A stretch of 9,795 nt of DNA from Akkermansiaceae bacterium. GTDB lineage: Bacteria > Verrucomicrobiota > Verrucomicrobiia > Verrucomicrobiales > Akkermansiaceae. The notes below the pieces were generated by a model. It did no database searches. It was not told the DNA's origin and saw nothing but the letters and a program-made list of their open reading frames with translations. Where the stretch lies: positions 1 through 9,795 of the forward strand of contig JARFRT010000376.1 of assembly GCA_029287105.1 (NCBI GenBank), in the 5' to 3' direction. Positions 6,376-9,795 of this stretch are shown here, in pieces (within the stretch, counting starts at the first letter, position 1; every line of letters begins with the position of its first letter). Position numbers and translations under genes: made by a program.

Positions 6376-9300
6376 TTGAACGGCTTTCACCATGGCCCAC
6401 TTGGTACGCACATGGCCGGTGCGCTTGTCCTCGATACTGAATTTCACCCTCCAGAATCGGCGATACTCCCTGTCGCCAATGTCATTCCCATTGGTTTCCC
6501 GTAACGTAAAGTGCCCGTGGCCAGTTGTCTGACCGTCGGTGAAGATGTTATCGAGCACTTTGGGGTTCGCCGGATCTGAATAATCCATCACATAAAACTC
6601 CAGATCATTCGCACCTGCCGGACTATCGATCCCGACAGCGTTGACGTAGTCGCCTGTGGATGGATCGCGGTAATAAAGTGGCATCTCCTGCCCTCCGGGT
6701 GCCAGCATGGTCAAGGTTACATCCGCGCTACGGTCCAAATCAAAGGTGGCATGCACCACCTCACCATGTGCCGCACTGGCTTCATAAGATTCCACCGAAT
6801 AACGGGTGACATTGGCATGCTGGTTCAAACAAACCACGGATGCCGACGGCAGTCTGCGCACACTGAAGAACTTGATCGACTTGTTGATCGATGTCTCATC
6901 CCCCTCGATTCCTCGCCCAACAGTGTCCATCCATTGATTTCCGGTTTCGGTCCACGGCGTGCCATCCGCCTCAAAAGAAATCCAATCCCCGGTGCGAGTG
7001 GCGCCAAATATCGGCCGATGGCTTACCAGGTTAGGAAACAGTTTATGGTGGATAATCACCGGTTCGATCATACCGGCCGAACCCAATGTGCCGCTATGGG
7101 GCGCGTTGTGCCAAACCGTTTTCCGAGGGTTGCCCTGCAATCCGCCGCCTGAAATCGGGAACTTGGATATACTGGCCTCGGGCACATAGTAGCTGGTGAT
7201 GGGTGTGTGGAAATGGGAAACCCCCTGCCCGTCAACCATTTCAATGACAGGGAGAATCACATCCGCAGCATTATAGTCCGGACCCGCCATCCCGTCCCAG
7301 GTGACCGTCTTTTCAAGCCCACCCGCAAGCACCCCAAGAGGAATGCTGGCCAGCGAGGAGGAATCCACCTCATAGGCATGCAAATCCTCAACACCCGGGA
7401 AATTGACAGGATCCACTTCCTGAGTCGTGAAGTGAAACTTCCGGAAATGCACGATCACCTGATCATCGCTCCGATGCAGCCTCACCGTCATGCTCATCGA
7501 CCGGTCCTGGGTATCCAACACATCCACCCACCGCCGGTCAGGCGTGACGGATGCAATGATGTTGTATTCATTCGGATCTTCATCAAAACCGTTTTCCTGA
7601 TGGTTCGCCAACCCATCACCATCGAAGTCCTCAAGCCCGTCCAGGATCCCATTGTTATTCTGATCAGCACCGTCCGGTACACCATTACCATCGCGGTCGA
7701 CCGTTAGCACATTGAGCCCGTGCGTAATTTCCCAGCTGTCGGACATACCATCACCATCAGCATCGACAAATTCATCGATACCCGCATCCGCGGTCGCATC
7801 GCGCCGCTCTCCCGTGTAGTCATGCGCAGTCGCACCACCGGAAAGAACGGCGGCGGAATCAATCGCAGGGCTACCCGGCTTGAGAAACCCGTATTGCTGG
7901 CTCACCAGCGGGTCGGTGTCGACACCCCGGATGTGGCAATGAATTCGGGTTAGCGTCCCGCCGCTCACCTCGGCGCTGGTCGAGGCATTGGGGTTCCACA
8001 GTATCGAGTTGCGGAGAATGAATTTGGTTCCGCTGTTTGTCGACTTGATGGATTTGGCCGATCCTGTGCCATGCCCCGCGTTGTTCACAAAAGTGCAATG
8101 ATCGACATAGTAGGTATCCGAGCTGTCCTTGGTGTAAATCGGGGCGAGCCCTTTCTGGTGTTCCTTGAACAAGCAATTCACAAAGCGCGTCGCGGTCGTT
8201 GAATACGGGTTGTTGAGCTCCACCGCCACCCCGCCTGTCTTGGCAAATCCGGGAACGTTTTCCCGGGAAACAACCAGGCCATCCATCACAAAGTCGGGGC
8301 TTCTGTAGATGGTGAATACATTTTCCGATGAATCATTGATACGAAACTCGGGAAATCCGGATCCGCTATCGCGGTCGGCAATCAAGGCGAGTCCTTCCAA
8401 ATACCGGATATCCAACTCTTTCTCTCTCTCGTATAAGCCCGGGTGTATTTTCACAATCCGGTATTTGGAGTTGCCGCCCGTGGTTCTAGCCTCGTCAATT
8501 TCCGTGATGACTTCGCCCAGAGTGGCGAAGATGTGATCATCAGGATCAACATCCGCCTGTGCGGGATTGACCTCGTAGTCGGCCGGGGGCACATCCGCAG
8601 CCAGCGACGGACTTGTTCCCCTTTCCCACTCATGGATGTTGGGCACATGATCCCCGTCTCGATCAAGGACGACATCATTTCGATCCAGAGGATCGAGATC
8701 ATGGAACATCTCGTAACCATCGAACATCCTGTCGCGATCTGTATCGGGATCGTGCGGATCGGTGGCACCCGCCAGGCGATGAATCTCATCCCCATCCGTA
8801 GATTCATCATCGTCTGTATCGAGATCGTTCGGATCCAGGGAGAATTCGTATTCGTCGAGACTGCTGGCGGCGTCTCCAACACCCTCGTCAGCGTCATAAT
8901 TCCCGTCATGGGCGATAACACCGTAGTGTCTGCGCTCCCATGAATCAGCCACTGAATCCGCATCGACATCGACAAATTCATCAGCCCCCAGATCACGGGC
9001 GGCTCCGGCAACCTCCTCCCCGTGAATATCCGCCAGCCACACCGATGCGCCAGTAGCAGCGTCAATCGCCGGGCTGCCGGCCTTCAGGTATCCATCCCGT
9101 GTCATCAGGGGGTCGGGGCCATCGAGCAAATTCGTATGGCCCATCCATCCCGAGTTTGCCGAGGTCGAGTCACTGATCTCATCAGCGCTGCCATTGTCAT
9201 TCCAAAACACCGAGTATTCAACAGTGAGGTGCGCCCATGCCTCAGCCCTGGCCGAGCTGTACGACCCGGGAAATTCATTCCCATAGAAGGTGCAGTTGGA

Positions 9301-9795
9301 AATGTAATTGCTGCCCCCATACATCCGCACCAGGTAATTGAAGCGTGACGTATCATCGGTAAATCCGCGCATGATACAGTCGGTCATCTTGAATTGATAA
9401 TCGCGATGGGTTTCTGCGGGCGAGCCACGGTAAATGACTTGCCACTTCGCCCCCCCTTTTTCATCACTGGGTTCAAAAATCAGGGAGGACAACACGTTAT
9501 CCCTGTAGTGGGATTTCATGAATGCATCATTTTTACCTATTTGGAGGATTGCCTCACCATCGCCAGCCTCGCCCAATAACAGCACCCTTCTGGAACCCAG
9601 GTCCACCGACCCGCTATAAACCCCTTTCCTTACGCGGATTATGTAATAATTGGCCGGATCCGTCGCCCCTCCATTCAATGCCGACACCGCTTCAGCCAGT
9701 GTCGTGAAAACATTGTCGGATGACGACCTGCCACCTGTCACGCCATCGACCACCCAATCCGTCACCTGATCGAGATGGGCCGGACTGACAGCCGA
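6373..9795 (-). CDS. Giant beta-helix / calcium-loop surface protein, 5' end off the right edge
   Basis: 1140 residues are visible, numbered here from the first whole codon at 9795. The frame is still open at the edge (S-A-V-S-P-A-H-L-D-Q before a GTG at 9765), so that GTG is probably not the true start. Two copies of one plan follow: a beta-helix module (about 25-249, then 412-650) and a calcium-loop block (274-403, then 674-741). Each helix opens like DUF1565/pectin-lyase folds (F-T-T-L-A-E-A-V or F-A-T-L-G-E-V-I, then V-R-K-G-V-Y or I-H-P-G-L-Y) and ends with G-S-P-A-I-D and D-x-G-x-D-E-F, the 'choice-of-anchor Q' pattern. Residues 747-1140 hold Ig/FlgD-like segments, such as K-T-V-T-W-D-G (829-835) and A-D-V-T-L-T-M-L-A-P-G-G (1024-1035), and a final R-F-W-R-V-K-F strand. 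There is no LPxTG, PEP-CTERM or membrane anchor at the C-terminus. No polysaccharide-lyase active site was recognised, so adhesion or scaffolding is more likely than catalysis. Confidence 0.92.
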   Translation of the reverse strand, partial: SAVSPAHLDQVTDWVVDGVTGGRSSSDNVFTTLAEAVSALNGGATDPANYYIIRVRKGVYSGSVDLGSRRVLLLGEAGDGEAILQIGKNDAFMKSHYRDNVLSSLIFEPSDEKGGAKWQVIYRGSPAETHRDYQFKMTDCIMRGFTDDTSRFNYLVRMYGGSNYISNCTFYGNEFPGSYSSARAEAWAHLTVEYSVFWNDNGSADEISDSTSANSGWMGHTNLLDGPDPLMTRDGYLKAGSPAIDAATGASVWLADIHGEEVAGAARDLGADEFVDVDADSVADSWERRHYGVIAHDGNYDADEGVGDAASSLDEYEFSLDPNDLDTDDDESTDGDEIHRLAGATDPHDPDTDRDRMFDGYEMFHDLDPLDRNDVVLDRDGDHVPNIHEWERGTSPSLAADVPPADYEVNPAQADVDPDDHIFATLGEVITEIDEARTTGGNSKYRIVKIHPGLYEREKELDIRYLEGLALIADRDSGSGFPEFRINDSSENVFTIYRSPDFVMDGLVVSRENVPGFAKTGGVAVELNNPYSTTATRFVNCLFKEHQKGLAPIYTKDSSDTYYVDHCTFVNNAGHGTGSAKSIKSTNSGTKFILRNSILWNPNASTSAEVSGGTLTRIHCHIRGVDTDPLVSQQYGFLKPGSPAIDSAAVLSGGATAHDYTGERRDATADAGIDEFVDADGDGMSDSWEITHGLNVLTVDRDGNGVPDGADQNNNGILDGLEDFDGDGLANHQENGFDEDPNEYNIIASVTPDRRWVDVLDTQDRSMSMTVRLHRSDDQVIVHFRKFHFTTQEVDPVNFPGVEDLHAYEVDSSSLASIPLGVLAGGLEKTVTWDGMAGPDYNAADVILPVIEMVDGQGVSHFHTPITSYYVPEASISKFPISGGGLQGNPRKTVWHNAPHSGTLGSAGMIEPVIIHHKLFPNLVSHRPIFGATRTGDWISFEADGTPWTETGNQWMDTVGRGIEGDETSINKSIKFFSVRRLPSASVVCLNQHANVTRYSVESYEASAAHGEVVHATFDLDRSADVTLTMLAPGGQEMPLYYRDPSTGDYVNAVGIDSPAGANDLEFYVMDYSDPANPKVLDNIFTDGQTTGHGHFTLRETNGNDIGDREYRRFWRVKFSIEDKRTGHVRTKWAMVKAVQ
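6376..7557 (-). other. C-terminal beta-rich region of the beta-helix protein
   Basis: About 394 residues after the last calcium loop, with no further Asp-rich loops or helix rungs. A first Ig/FlgD-like unit ends near K-T-V-T-W-D-G-M-A-G and V-I-L-P-V-I-E-M-V-D-G. A His-, Trp- and Gly-rich stretch of about 140 residues follows (T-V-W-H-N-A-P-H-S-G, I-I-H-H-K-L-F), and then strands leading to R-F-W-R-V-K-F-S-I-E-D. The middle stretch matches no family I know. The region may be the functional head or the part that contacts the downstream partners. Confidence 0.55.
7573..7776 (-). repeat. Calcium-loop (thrombospondin type 3-like) block 2
   Basis: Near-canonical loops in succession: D-A-D-G-D-G-M-S-D-S-W-E, D-R-D-G-N-G-V-P-D-G-A-D, D-Q-N-N-N-G-I-L-D-G-L-E and D-F-D-G-D-G-L-A-N-H-Q-E. 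The D-G-M-S-D-S-W-E form is common in Verrucomicrobiota and Planctomycetes surface proteins. The block joins the second beta-helix to the Ig-like C-terminal region. Confidence 0.85.
7846..8562 (-). other. Beta-helix module 2
   Basis: It opens with D-D-H-I-F-A-T-L-G-E-V-I and K-I-H-P-G-L-Y, runs through rungs such as T-R-F-V-N-C-L-F-K, D-H-C-T-F-V-N-N and R-N-S-I-L-W-N-P, and ends F-L-K-P-G-S-P-A-I-D-S-A. It matches module 1 in order, but the sequences are well diverged. This indicates an old duplication and suggests more copies upstream. Confidence 0.75.
8587..8976 (-). repeat. Calcium-loop (thrombospondin type 3-like) block 1
   Basis: Asp-rich loops: D-V-D-A-D-S-V-A-D-S-W-E, D-T-D-D-D-E-S-T-D-G-D-E, D-T-D-R-D-R-M-F-D-G-Y-E and D-R-D-G-D-H-V-P-N-I-H-E, joined by L-D-P-N-D-L and L-D-P-L-D-R-N-D linkers. 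Such loops bind calcium and form stiff rods. Several lack the Gly expected at loop position 6 (Ser, Glu, Arg and His instead), so this block is more degenerate than block 2. Confidence 0.8.
9049..9723 (-). other. Beta-helix module 1
   Basis: It starts at S-S-S-D-N-V-F-T-T-L-A-E-A-V. Short strand-turn units typical of right-handed parallel beta-helices follow, including S-N-C-T-F-Y-G-N and Y-S-V-F-W-N-D-N, where each rung carries an inward hydrophobic residue and an Asn or Cys turn. It closes with Y-L-K-A-G-S-P-A-I-D-A-A-T-G. The order matches module 2 almost element for element. Confidence 0.75.

Noticed and set aside
6398..6400. GTG at 6400 as start of the propeller gene
   Set aside because: It would put nine extra residues with an acidic Glu before the signal peptide and overlap the upstream gene by 28 bases. 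The ATG at 6373 gives a normal signal peptide and a TAATG junction.
7207..7707. Plus-strand frames of 166 codons here and at 8443-8943
   Set aside because: Both are in antisense codon register to the beta-helix gene and mirror its Asp-rich calcium loops as Ile/Val-rich strings.
9763..9765. GTG at 9765 as start of the beta-helix gene
   Set aside because: The frame stays open to the edge, no signal peptide follows the GTG, and the sequence goes straight into a beta-helix module, so the true start is upstream.

Overview
The window holds four genes, all on the minus strand and reading from high to low coordinates. All four encode large or medium proteins that appear to be exported, and almost no DNA is non-coding. 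Gene order in the direction of transcription is: (1) a giant modular beta-helix / calcium-loop surface protein whose 5' end lies off the right edge (9795 to 6373); (2) a TolB/PD40-like beta-propeller protein with a signal peptide (6373 to 5456); (3) an unfamiliar 357-residue exported protein that looks Ig-like (5459 to 4386); (4) a Sec-exported Rhs/YD-repeat protein whose 3' end, including any core and C-terminal toxin, lies off the left edge (4325 to 1).

Genes 1-2 share TAATG and genes 2-3 share ATGA, so the first three are almost certainly translationally coupled in one transcript. A gap of only 60 bp precedes the Rhs gene. The window therefore reads as one operon-like unit for an extracellular or cell-surface assembly. 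No RNA genes, transposons, CRISPR arrays or clear terminators were seen.

The organism is most likely a member of the Verrucomicrobiota or a related PVC lineage. This is inferred from the D-x-D-G-D-G-(M/L)-x-D-x-W-E blocks in gene 1, the beta-helix modules ending in a G-S-P-A-I-D...D-x-G-x-D-E-F motif (the 'choice-of-anchor Q' pattern), exported Rhs proteins and moderately high GC. No marker gene is present to prove it.

The most interesting idea is architectural. Ig-like, beta-propeller and YD-shell parts, which teneurins and Tc-toxin B/C components carry on one chain or a tight complex, occur here as adjacent, separately exported proteins behind a large beta-helix/calcium-loop protein. This is a hypothesis. 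The diagnostic end of the Rhs gene and the start of the first gene are both outside the window.
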